This document shows, in pieces, positions 44,651 to 54,635 of a stretch of 64,000 nucleotides of DNA (position 1 is its first letter; every line of letters begins with the position of its first letter). The notes under the pieces are model-generated. The model was given only the letters and a program-made list of their open reading frames with translations. It did no database searches and was not told where the DNA came from. Both the position numbers and the translations under genes were made by a program. The DNA comes from Metarhizium brunneum (Eukaryota; Ascomycota; Sordariomycetes; Hypocreales; Clavicipitaceae), in the NCBI RefSeq assembly GCF_013426205.1, contig NC_089424.1, forward strand, positions 1,922,001 to 1,986,000, written 5' to 3'.

Positions 44651-45206
44651 GTTTCTATTTTATGTGAAACACCTGAACTGGCTTTTGTGCGACCGAAAAT
44701 TTCACCGCCCACAAAGTTGCCACCTTGAGCTGACCTTCGACTTCTATCTACAACTTCGTCATTCCACCACCGACGGACGGAAACTTTGCCCAAAGCCAGG
44801 GTTTCTTTTATTCTGCGATCAAGAGCCGGGGAATGATAGTACCAATTGGAAGGCTGCCGCGTTCACGACACTAGACAACTTGCCTTGTTGTCTAGATCCC
44901 ACTCCTGGCAGCACAGAGGAGATGTTGTGAAGTCGAGTGAGAAACTCATCATTTCATCATCTGTAGTCACTGGCGGTATTATCAATGAAAAGCAGCATAC
45001 GATACTGCTGTGGAAAAGACTACCATTCTCGGCGCTCAATCCAAGAGTGCTGAGTGCTGCGAGCAGCATGAGGCCAGACTCTGGTGATGTATGTTTTACT
45101 CTCAATTCACGTACGCCCTGATGAAATACTCACCGTGAAGTAGTCTGTTCTGTGGACCGACATAACTCAAACTATCAATGGGTCGGATCAGACGCCAACA
45201 AACAAA
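44651..45206. other. 5' flank of the serine-rich gene
   Basis: Normal composition; no gene or repeat seen. Confidence 0.5.
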
Positions 45207-47584
45207 ATGTCGCAGGAGCGCGTGAACCCATTCTCCGACCCCATTAGCGAAGATGACATCCCTCAACCCCAAAACCTCGAAACTCGGGATACTGCCAAGT
45301 CTTTAGAGCACCCGTCATGGAAGCCATCGCAGGATTCTGGAAGTCGTATCTCTCATTATCCCAAGCCCATTCTCCAAGATGACGACAATACAAACTCCGA
45401 GTGGGAGACCGTCGCGCCCGATGAGGACGTCATTCTCAGACCAAGTGTCCACCTCAGACAGCGTTTGGAAATCGACCGCAGAGCATATCCAACTCACAAT
45501 GCCCTGGGTTGTGCTAGTGAAGCTGCGGAGCACGCGCAATATAGAACTGCTCTCATGCCAACAAGCTCGTCTCGTAACTTGGCTCGTACATTGCCAATGC
45601 ACACCAGTAACCGACCCAAGCATGCTTCTCAGTGGCTGCGAGCATCCAGCGTTTATGAAGACGATTCCGGTTTCCCCAAGATCACCGACCAAAGCCAGCA
45701 GCAGGGCTGCCAACCTGAAACATCTCGCGCTCTGACCAAGAATCGGCCGGCTACACTGGGGTTTGACCGGAACGCTCAAGGTGAACTGGTAGCCAGCTAC
45801 TCCAAGTCCTCCAGCCGAGCGAGCAATGACCCTTTCAAATTTGACGGCGCAGGTTACTCCATGTTTCTCCAGTCATCCGCCGAGAAAGAAGTCAGCAGAG
45901 CTCTCTACGGAGCGGGAACTTGGAGCGAAGTCCACAGCACGCCCGTCTACACTCCGCAAAGGAGTGAACGGCGCGTTTTCCAAGGGCAGTTCCAGTCAGG
46001 ATCGTTTTATGACAATGCCGCCATTCAATCAACCTAGAAAGTCGATGATGCGGTCAAAGTCCCGGTTATTAAACGCGCTAATCTCAGTCCCAGTACCAAC
46101 GAGCATCCGCTCTCCGAACTCGCCCAGCTGGTGAACAATACAGCAGCTGAAAAAGATACAGGTAGCGATTGGCAGACGATTACAACGGAACAAACCACTC
46201 ACAGGGCCTTGGAGCTGACGCTTCGGTTGGATAAAGATGTAGGAAGCAGTCTGGCCGATGTGTCAGATGGATCTGAGTACGAATCGTTTGATCACTTCCT
46301 TGGGGCTACTGCAGGTTCGCAGGATTCTCGTGAGAGTCATCAAGGGGGGGACGTGTATTCCAACGCAAACCCGCGCCGTGCATTTTTCTATAGGTTCTCG
46401 CAGCCAACGTGCAGGAATAGCCGAGTGTCTTCTGCTCGTCCTGTGGCTACAGTCCGGCATCTCAGCCATCTCAGCCGTCTGTCAAGCGATACCTCGAACA
46501 AGCCCAAGTTTTCGAGTAAACTGTCCCAGATGCGCAAACCAATAATGAGTTACAGCAGTCTAGACTCCGAGCCGGAGCAGGACAATTTCGACACTACAAC
46601 TCCCGTGTCTCCTGACACTGTTGTGGAAGTTGTCACCCCCCGACACAGCAATCGGTCCAGTCCGCGATGCAGACAAGACTCACGGGAGATTCTTGGTCTC
46701 GGAACGCAGGACGGAAGCATGATATATAAATCCCGAGACTTCGCGCCCCGAAACACGGCGGACTATAATCTTCCTAGCCTTCCGTTCCCACTTATAAGTC
46801 TTCAAGAAGCAGCGCTTCGCCAGTCGCACGGCATCGCTCGAGACGAGGCAGACTACACCACGGCCGGCTCCATGTGCGACTCCAAAGCACGCCCCGATAC
46901 AATTAGTACTATTTCTTCGTACGGGCCCAAAACCCCAATCACACCCGTTGGAGGCATCCCGGGCACAAGTGGCATCCCCAGACCACCACGAGCGCTTCGC
47001 CGACACAGCCCAGCGCGAGCTCTCCGTAAGTGCCCGCCATGCAATGCCGTGAGAAGCCTCAGTTCCGTCTAACCCTGTTCCCTGAAGCATACGACCCAAC
47101 TCAAGGGCAGCTCAACTCGTCGGCCATCATCGACACCCACTCCGGCTCATTCTTCCGCAACTCCCTCCCGACCAACACATCGCTCCTCAGCGCACGCTTC
47201 TTCCGCCTCAGCGGCTTCTCGGCGCGAACCACTCGCGAGCGTCGAGACGAGCCCAAGCACGTCTTCCTCACTTCCTCGGAAACAGATCTCATCCACTCCG
47301 CGAGGGAGGATATTCTGTGCCGACGCCGCCGGTGCCCGGAGGAAGACGCGCAGCAACGGCGGGTGTTTTTGGTGATTTTTGTCATGGCTGTCTTCTTCCC
47401 GCCGATTGGGGCACTGGCACTGTACGGAAAGTTTGATGCGACGATTGCGTGGTATGGCAAGGGCGAGAGAGGTTGCCTGACGCAGGAGCAGAGGAGCACG
47501 TTGAAACAGCAGCTTTTGGTCGAAGGAGTGTTGTATCTGGGGCTGCTTACCTCGTTGGTTGTGTATTATTCCGTCCATGGATGA
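45207..47584 (+). pseudogene. Serine-rich two-TM protein gene interrupted by one in-frame TAG
   Basis: Exons 45207-47025 and 47088-47584 (62-nt intron, GTAAGT donor, CTAAC branch) would encode about 771 residues, but codon 277 (46035-46037) is TAG. The frame is unchanged on both sides: ...FYDNAAIQST [stop] KVDDAVKVPVIKRANLSPS. No consensus donor in the right phase exists upstream to splice the stop out. The N-terminal 690 residues are Ser-rich and polar (NPFSDP start, SEWETV, YDLP-like motifs). Exon 2 ends with two TM helices near 698-720 (VFLVIFVMAVFFPPIGALAL) and 749-769 (LLVEGVLYLGLLTSLVVYYS), separated by KFDATIAWYGKGERGCL. This C-terminus is that of a conserved fungal 'serine-rich protein' of unknown function. 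It could be a recent pseudogene, a truncated 276-aa soluble protein, or a sequence error. A TGG-to-TAG change fits a single transition. Confidence 0.75.
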
Positions 47585-48523
47585 TGGGACAGCGGCGAAT
47601 GGCAGGATGGATACAAAAGTGTGGGAATTGCGTAACTGGAGATGTGAAGGTGGGTTGGGGCAAGGGGTTTGAGGCTGGCAAGCCATCATGTTTTGACATG
47701 TTTACACTGTACGAAATACTTGTCTATATTGGAACAATCGAGGAATGGAATGATATTTTGAGAGCCTCTCTGCTAATCACCCCATGAAAGTGCCGGCTAG
47801 AATAACAAGACAGATGCGTGAGATGCAACGGGAACGATGTGATGGGCTGTTAATTGCGCATCTTGCCACCGCATTAGCAAGCACTTTGTATTGCCATGGC
47901 TTGAATACTAGTCGAGCGCGAATTGGAGAGATACGGGACAAGGCATCAGTTATACAACACGCGTGTGAGCTGTGGCGTCAGAAGTGAATTGGCAAGACGA
48001 GCGGACAGGTGTCAACAACTGTCAACAACTTTCAACCAACTTTCAACCAACTTTCAACCAACTTTCAACCAACTTTCAACCAACTTTCAACCAACTTTCA
48101 ACCAACTTTCAACCAACTTTCAACCAACTTTTAACACTTTCTTCCTACTTTTGGTCTATTGGACACTGTACTGGAGCATAGTTTTCACTATTGGTACAAA
48201 TCGTACAAGTCGATCAATTACGGCAGCATCTACTCCAACCGGCCAGACTGGTGCCCTGTGTGTGTTTTCTCTCTCTCATGATTAACAAGACAACTTTTCG
48301 GGAGGCCTCGAAAGATACGACGACCCGAGCGAAAACTATAGCGAGAATTGCTGCTCCCAAAACAGGTTCTCACAAGTTTTGAGATACAGTAACAGCAACG
48401 CCTTGAGGACTTGTACAGAACTCCCTACTTTCAATGTGCTCGTCGATCGAGGTTGATATGCTTTGAAATCTTGCTACAGGCACCATAAGGCGAGCATTGC
48501 CAAATTTGAATCATAGGCTGCTT
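47585..48523. other. Intergenic with 11-bp minisatellite
   Basis: 3' flank of the serine-rich gene. No gene seen; the tandem array at 48011-48129 is the main structure. Confidence 0.55.
48011..48129. repeat. 11-bp minisatellite (TTCAACCAACT x9) with two 10-bp leader units
   Basis: Two copies of GTCAACAACT (48011-48030) precede nine perfect head-to-tail copies of TTCAACCAACT (48031-48129). A diverged half unit (tttaacac) follows. Perfect identity implies recent expansion. Confidence 0.95.
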
Positions 48524-49089
48524 TCACCCCATAACAAGGGCGCGACCCAGAGCCATAGCTTCCTGCAAATACGTTTCCAGGGTTGGCCCGTGTCCTACCC
48601 GAGTTGAATGAATATGGTGGCCCAGCCTGACCATCCCTTGTCTGGAGCCTTCGACGAGCCGCGCGGTATCTTCGACACTCAAGCGCGATGGCTCTTCCCC
48701 GGATGCCAACTCCGACAACTACCCTTGCATGCCGATTAAGACCTCCCTTATGGATTCGAGCAGCTATTCTTAGCAGAAGACGGCGAGGAAGTAAAACGCC
48801 GCGAAATCATGCTGTTTGAGCAGGAATAGAGAGCAGAGGATGGGACAATATATGAGATAACCCTCGCGTGCCACACGACATCCATTACTTCTAACCGGCA
48901 TGGACTGTGAGCTGAGCGAGCTAGGACATCATACACACACATAACACAGTATATTGCAGAATCTATTGCAGTATCTGCCCAGACCGACTGGGACCGCATC
49001 TCAACAACCGACACTTCGACGTGGATCTCGAATGTATTTCCCGTGCGTTTCGTGATTTCGGAGGCCAGCTCCCGACGACAATATAGCAC
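48524..49089 (-). pseudogene. Decayed coding remnant, family not recognised
   Basis: On the minus strand a protein-like run begins RRELASEITKRTGNTFEIHVEV (about 49076) and later, after a frame change near 48850, reads LLKQHDFAAFYFLAVFC-stop-E-stop-LLESIREVLIGMQG-stop-LSELASGEEPSRLSVEDTARL, ending VGHGPTLETYLQEAMALGRALVMG and a stop at 48524. The three internal stops (TAA, TAG, TAG) are each one transition from Gln or Trp codons, as expected for C-to-T decay. The helix-rich C-terminus resembles the end of a fungal regulatory protein, but I cannot name a family. It lies between the stop-interrupted serine-rich gene and the SSB gene. Confidence 0.4.
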
Positions 49090-49789
49090 TGACTGTCATT
49101 GAGCACAGCGGCCACGGTTTACCGGCAAACAAAAGCCATCGGATAGCGTCTTAGGGTCATCGGCGAAAGAACTAGTCGTGCGGTGCCATGGTCTGCGGCA
49201 GCCGGCGGATGACAACCGGCGCGCAAGGCCATTTACAGAGGTGAGAACCACCCGTTTAAGTCAAATCCACTAGTACCACGAATCGGGCATGTTTAAGTCA
49301 TGAGGGCGCTGAGCCAAGTTAGTACTTAGAACTCTAGGAGCAGCCGCTGGTTGTTCAACTTATGCTCAGCCAGGTTGCAAAACTTCGATGGCGGAGCTTC
49401 TGTTCAGCGAGCTGTGCCTTTCGACAACGGAAGCTGAGGCGCATTGCATTGAGAAAAGAATACATGCAAAGGAGAAGGCGAATAACAAGAGTAGAAAGCA
49501 TCAGTCTTCAGTTCGACACTTACGAGGTGATGTCTTGAGTCAACATGTGCTCGAACCTTTTGCTTGTTCGCTTGTTCCTAAAATATTAGGCCATAACCTT
49601 GACCAAAACAGGACTAGCGCAGCCTCGAGGACCCTTCTCTGGTTGTCTGGCTCGGCTACCCCACCCCACTTGCTCATCTCAAGCGGGTCCCCGGCCAAAG
49701 GCGAGGGGGGAAAAAGTTCTTGGGGTGGCCCGAAAAAAAAATTCACAAAAATTTTGGCTGAGGGAAGAAAGAATTTCTACACCGATATA
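49090..49789. other. Upstream region of the SSB gene
   Basis: No gene supported; a 225-codon frame from 49388 runs through the SSB leader and first intron and is not believable as a protein. Confidence 0.5.
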
Positions 49790-49902
49790 CCCCACTACAT
49801 TTCGCCTTTCCTCCTCGCAATCTCTCTTCTTCCCATCTTCTTCAGTCGTTTTCGACACCCGACAATTTCTCTCCTCCTTCCTCCGTTCAGACACATTTCA
49901 AA
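49790..49902 (+). promoter_or_regulatory. Pyrimidine-rich leader of the SSB gene
   Basis: Long CT tracts (cctttcctcctcg, tctctcttcttccc, ctctcctccttcctcc) run up to the start codon (tttcaaaATGGG). Such leaders mark highly expressed ribosome-related genes in filamentous fungi. Confidence 0.5.
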
Positions 49903-52204
49903 ATGGGCGACGAAGTTTACGACGGTGCCATTGGTATCGATCTGGGTGCGTAGCTTGACCTTGTTTTTCAGGCCCTTGTCAGGCCTATGCTGTGCGGCCG
50001 AGATGTTTTGTTTGATGACCGGTCGCGCTCCGTTTTTCGCTGCAAGGCTTTGCGGGTGCATATGAGAATTTTCATCATCAGTAACCAAAGACTACGACGT
50101 GCTAACAATCCGATGTAGGTACCACCTACTCTTGCGTGGCCACCTACGAGGGTACCAATGTCGAAATCATTGCCAACGAGCAGGGTTCCTTCACCACTCC
50201 CTCATTCGTCTCCTTTACCGACAAGGAGCGTTTGATTGGTGATGCCGCCAAGAACAATGCCGCCATGAACCCACAGAACACCGTCTTCGATGCCAAGTGA
50301 GTTTTGATGCAATAACAAAGATGCCGCAGCCGGCTTGATGCTCCGACGGTGCCATCTTCTATGGCTGTTCAAATGCTAACATGGCCCTCAGGCGTCTGAT
50401 CGGTCGCCGCTTCGATGACCCCACCGTCAAGAAGGATATTGAGTCCTGGCCTTTCACTATCATTGATGATGCTGGCCAGCCCAAGATCCAGGTCGAGTAC
50501 CTCGGCGAGAAGAAGGAGTTCTCTGCCCAGGAGATCTCTGCCATGGTTCTCACCAAGGTACGTTTTCCGCACTGCCCGACTGCGGGGTTTTATGTCTCTT
50601 GCTAGATTACTTGGGCAAGCTTGGGCTAACAAGTCCCATAGATGAAGGAGATTGCCGAGACCAAGCTCGGTAAGAAGGTCGAGAAGGCCGTCATCACTGT
50701 TCCTGCCTACTTCAACGACAATCAGCGTCAGGCTACCAAGGATGCCGGTGCTATTTCGGGCCTCAACGTCCTTCGTATCATTAACGAGCCTACTGCTGCC
50801 GCTATTGCCTACGGTCTGGGCTCTGGAAAGTCCGAGAAGGAGCGCAATGTCCTGATCTATGATTTGGGCGGTGGTACTTTCGATGTCTCTCTTCTTAACA
50901 TCCAGGGCGGTGTTTTCACCGTCAAGGCTACCGCTGGTGACACCCATCTTGGTGGTCAAGACTTCGATACGAACCTATTAGATCATTGCCGCACAGCGTT
51001 CACGCGCAAGACCAAGAAGGACCTTGGTGGCGATGCCCGTGCCCTGCGAAGACTCCGTACTGCTTGCGAGCGTGCCAAGCGTACCCTGTCCAGCGGTGCC
51101 CAGGCCACCATTGAGATTGATTCTCTCTTCGATGGCGAAGACTTCACCATGACTATCACCCGTGCCCGTTTCGAAGAACTCAATGCCAAGGCTTTCTCTG
51201 GCACTCTCGAACCCGTTGCTCAGGTCCTCAAGGATGCTGCCATCGAGAAGTCTGCCGTTGATGAGATCGTTCTGGTTGGTGGTTCTACTCGTATCCCCAA
51301 GATCCAGAAGCTCCTGTCTGAGTTCTTCGATGGTAAGAAGCTCGAGAAGAGTATCAACCCCGACGAGGCTGTTGCCTACGGTGCTGCCGTCCAGGCCGGT
51401 ATCCTCTCTGGCAAGGCCACCTCCGCTGAGACCTCTGACCTCCTCCTTCTCGATGTCGTTCCTCTGTCTCTTGGTGTCGCCATGGAGGGCAATATCTTCG
51501 CGGCGGTGGTCCAAAGAGGCAATACCGTGCCTTGCTTGAAGAAAAGGTAATGAATTATTTTCGTTCATGCTTTGTATTCCCTTATCTTTTTCAGAGCGTT
51601 ACTTATATTTCATCAGTGATCAATAGCAGTTACTGACAATTCCCTGAATAGAACCTTCACTACCGTTGCCGACAACCAGCAGACCGTTCAGTTCCCCGTC
51701 TACCAGGGTGAGCGCGTCAACTGTGAGGACAACACCTCTCTGGGAGAGTTCACTCTTGCTCCCATTCCTCCCATGCGTGCTGGCGAGGCCGTCCTCGAGT
51801 GTGTCTTCGAAGTGGATGTTAACGGTATCCTGAAGGTCACCGCCACTGAGAAGACCTCTGGCCGCAGCGCCAACATCACCATTGCCAACTCCGTCGGCAA
51901 GCTCTCCACTGGTGAGATCGAAAAGATGATCTCTGACGCCGAGGCTTTCAAGAGCAACGATGAGGCATTCAGCAAGCGATTCGAGGCCAAGCAGCAGCTC
52001 GAGTCCTACATTGGCCGTGTGGAGGAGATTGTTACCGACCCTACTCTGTCTCTCAAGCTCAAGCGTGGCCAGAAGGAGAAGATTGAGCAGACCATCTCCG
52101 AAGCCATGGCTACTCTTGAAATCACCGAAAGTTCTGCCGAGGACCTCAAGAAGCAGGAGCTTGCCCTTAAGCGACTTGTTACCAAGGCCATGTCTTCCCG
52201 ATAA
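49903..52204 (+). CDS. SSB1: Ribosome-associated Hsp70 Ssb
   Basis: Five exons: 49903-49945, 50119-50296, 50392-50557, 50642-51546, 51652-52204; introns 173, 95, 84 and 105 nt; 614 aa, the normal Ssb length. The ATPase domain shows [46 protein letters not shown] and [17 protein letters not shown]. The substrate domain shows [21 protein letters not shown] and [19 protein letters not shown], and the C-terminal lid ends [14 protein letters not shown] with no EEVD motif, as expected for Ssb rather than Ssa. Ssb works with the RAC co-chaperones on nascent chains at the ribosome exit. Oddity: the linker at about 410-430 reads [17 protein letters not shown] where the family normally has prolines and a Gln-Thr-Val-Pro-Thr core, whereas both flanks are perfectly conserved. 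Confidence 0.95.
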
Positions 52205-52680
52205 ATGTATTAGTCCAGACATGACGTTGGAAAAGGGGAAGTGGCGGTGTGACGAAAAAAATTTAACGTTGGACAAGTCCAAGGCGTTGTATTTGAGCGG
52301 TGGCACCTTTGTCTTCAAAAGATTTGGACGGAGAAGGCACCGGATGTGAAGTGATATACTGGGTCTCGAAGATAAGGAATTCGAGAGCAGGAGGAAGACT
52401 TTATAAATTATTTCCCTTTGTTCTGGTTTTTTCTAATTTTTCACATTCCCCGGATCTACAGAGATTCAAAATAACGGAGATAACAAAGGCACTTGAAAAG
52501 TTCTGCAAACGAGAAGTTTCCTGTTCCATCGGGTACTCAATGTTAGAAGGACCCATGATAGGTGATGATACTGTATAGGTTGAGGGTGCCCTGGGCCAGT
52601 AAAGGCCGGATAGCCTGATAATATGCGAGGAACAAACAGCCTGTGAATTATAAACTCAGTAGAATGGAAAATACGAATTA
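52205..52680. other. 3' flank of SSB, no gene
   Basis: Transition from gene space to the AT island. No coding frame is supported. Confidence 0.6.
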
Positions 52681-52710
52681 AAATTATTAAATTATTAAGA
52701 ATATAATATT

Positions 52711-52890
52711 AAATATACCTAAGTATATATAAATATATTTTAATATATATAAGTATACCTAAGTATATATAAATATACTTAAATATATATAAATATACCT
52801 AAGTATATATAAATATACCTAAGTATATATAAATATACCTAAGTATATATAAATATACCTAAGTATATATAAATATACCTAAGTATATTA
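52711..52890. repeat. 20-bp tandem array, nine copies, in the AT island
   Basis: Nine head-to-tail units with consensus AAATATACCTAAGTATATAT, beginning at 52711. Copy 2 (AAATATATTTTAATATATAT) differs at one position from the unit inside the element at 58197, so the arrays share origin. Confidence 0.92.
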
Positions 52891-53002
52891 TTAAATTATA
52901 ATAAAAAAATAAAAAAAAGGCTAGCTAATTACTAGAACCTACTAGTAATACAATTAATAGCTATACCTAGCTAATTTAATAATAATATATAATTTTAATT
53001 TG

Positions 53003-54345
53003 TGGTTAATTCGCTTTATAGTTAAATAAAATTATATATATAATATAAGTATTATATAAGTATAAAATCTAAAATAATATTAGGCTATACTAGGCTAAGA
53101 ATAATAAAAGACTAAAAAAGTAGATTATCTTAGCGTAATTAATATTATATTATAGCTACTAGTTAAGGCTATTTTATAATAGCCTTAGCTATTATTATTA
53201 TAAAGGTAAACCTTATATATTATAATAACTTTATACTTATAATTTATATTAAGTTATATTAAAAACCTAAAATACTTATATATATAATATATTTATATAG
53301 TTTACCCTTACTTATATTCTAAGTTAATCTTATTCCTTTTTATTTAAGTTATTTACCTCTTTTATTATTAAGATTATAACTAATTATAAGTTATTACCCC
53401 TATATATATATATCTCCTATAAGCATTTACTAATATTTACTATAGCTATTTATAAACTATTATATATAAAGTATATATTAATAATAATATAGGCTCTAAA
53501 AATGCCAAGAAGCCTAATATAAGTAAATTACCTATTATAACTTTTAGGGATTAAAAGCTAATAAAGCTTAGAGGGTAATATAACTAATATTAGATTAAAA
53601 GCTTTTTATAGTAAAAAAAATAATTATCATAAAGCTAAAAATCTTAATCTAATAAAAATTAAGAAAAATAATAAGGCTATTAAAAATATAAAAAAAAAGG
53701 CCTTTAAAAATATAAAGCTAAAATATAGCTCTAAAAAAGCTATTATATTAGCTATAAAAAAGCCTAATAAGGCTAGTAATACTAAGAGTAAAGCTGCCTA
53801 ATAAATATATATTAGCGGTTTTACCTCTTTTAGAGGGATAATATATAATTTAAAAAATAATACACGTATTATAATATATTGAATCTACTAGCTTAAAAGG
53901 TAATTTATAATCTTATACGCCGGCGAAAATATATATATAATAATAATAGCAACTCGCGACTATATAAGTTACACCCCGAAAAACTCAGAGCAATCCGACA
54001 TAATATAAATCGCCTAAGTATATTATAATATATTATATAATAATATAACTATTTTAAAAAAAGTAAAACTACTAATATATATTTATTTAGTAGCTTTACT
54101 CTTGGTCTTGCTAGCCTTATTAGGCCCTTTTATAGCTAGTATAATAGCCTTTTTAGAGCTGCGCTTTGGTTTTGCTTTTATAAAAGCCTTTTTTTCTAGT
54201 TATAATACGTGTATAAATAGTTTACTTTTCTAGTTTTTTATTATTTTTAGCCTAATATAACCTAATATTATTTTAGATTTTAGATTTATATAATACTTAT
54301 ATTATATATATAATTTTATTTACTTATAAAGTAAAATAATTAAAA
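53003..54345. repeat. Nested imperfect inverted repeats
   Basis: The reverse complement of about 54205-54345 aligns with 53003-53135 (shared core AAAATCTAAAATAATATTAGG and TAAATAAAATTATATATATA), and the reverse complement of about 54064-54200 aligns with 53690-53815 (shared core CCTAATAAGGCTAG). The right arms are contiguous while the left arms are separated by about 550 bp, so the left half seems interrupted by a later insertion. Edges are approximate. Confidence 0.75.
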
Positions 54346-54427
54346 ACTAATAATAATAATTATTTTATATATAACCCTAAAATAAGGTGCTTATAAACTT
54401 TTAAATACCTACTATAATACCTAGTAG

Positions 54428-54443
54428 CCAGGTAGCTACCTGG
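54428..54443. repeat. Perfect 16-bp palindrome at the island edge
   Basis: CCAGGTAGCTACCTGG is perfectly self-complementary and sits where the AT island gives way to normal DNA. Confidence 0.85.
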
Positions 54444-54635
54444 TATTTTTTATTTTTTTTGCCTCTCCCGGTAGGAATTGTCAGGAGATCCAAATTGATA
54501 ATTCTGGACGAATTACGTATTAGGTGAAAAGTCGAGTGCTTTTTCAAGCACATGCGCATCAGGCTGTCGAGCCGTCGAGGCACACGCTCTTTCACGGCAA
54601 GTGGTGATGACTAACCAAGGTCACTGTCACCAATA

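Larger units (their letters stand above)
52681..54460. mobile_element. AT-rich island: RIP-degraded transposon remnants
   Basis: About 1.8 kb with hardly any G or C and saturated with TpA, against a roughly balanced genome around it. It contains a 20-bp tandem array (52711-52890) and two pairs of inverted repeats: outer arms about 53003-53135 and 54205-54345, inner arms about 53690-53815 and 54064-54200. The inner arms still encode the same basic peptide tail in opposite directions (PNKASNTKSKAA-stop on +, PNKASKTKSKATK-stop on -), suggesting a transposase C-terminus duplicated head to head. No intact ORF survives. RIP (C-to-T at CpA) is the natural explanation; the element class is unresolved. 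Confidence 0.8.

Noticed and set aside
48011..48129. CRISPR-like array
   Set aside because: Units are head to tail with no spacers; it is a fungal genome, so CRISPR is not expected.
47972..48181. Open frames made of repeated FQPTFNQLSTN peptide
   Set aside because: Produced by the 11-bp minisatellite; the open frame is a by-product of the repeat.
49388..50065. 225-codon + strand frame
   Set aside because: Runs through the promoter, first exon (wrong frame) and first intron of the SSB gene.
52600..52940. A third MITE with recognisable ends around the island array
   Set aside because: GTGAATT occurs at about 52643, but the following CTCGGCGGGC motif and a matching right end are absent, so only the array relation is claimed.
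52681..54460. Mitochondrial DNA insertion as source of the AT island
   Set aside because: No mitochondrial gene, tRNA or intron sequence is recognisable, and tandem and inverted repeats plus TpA saturation fit RIP better.
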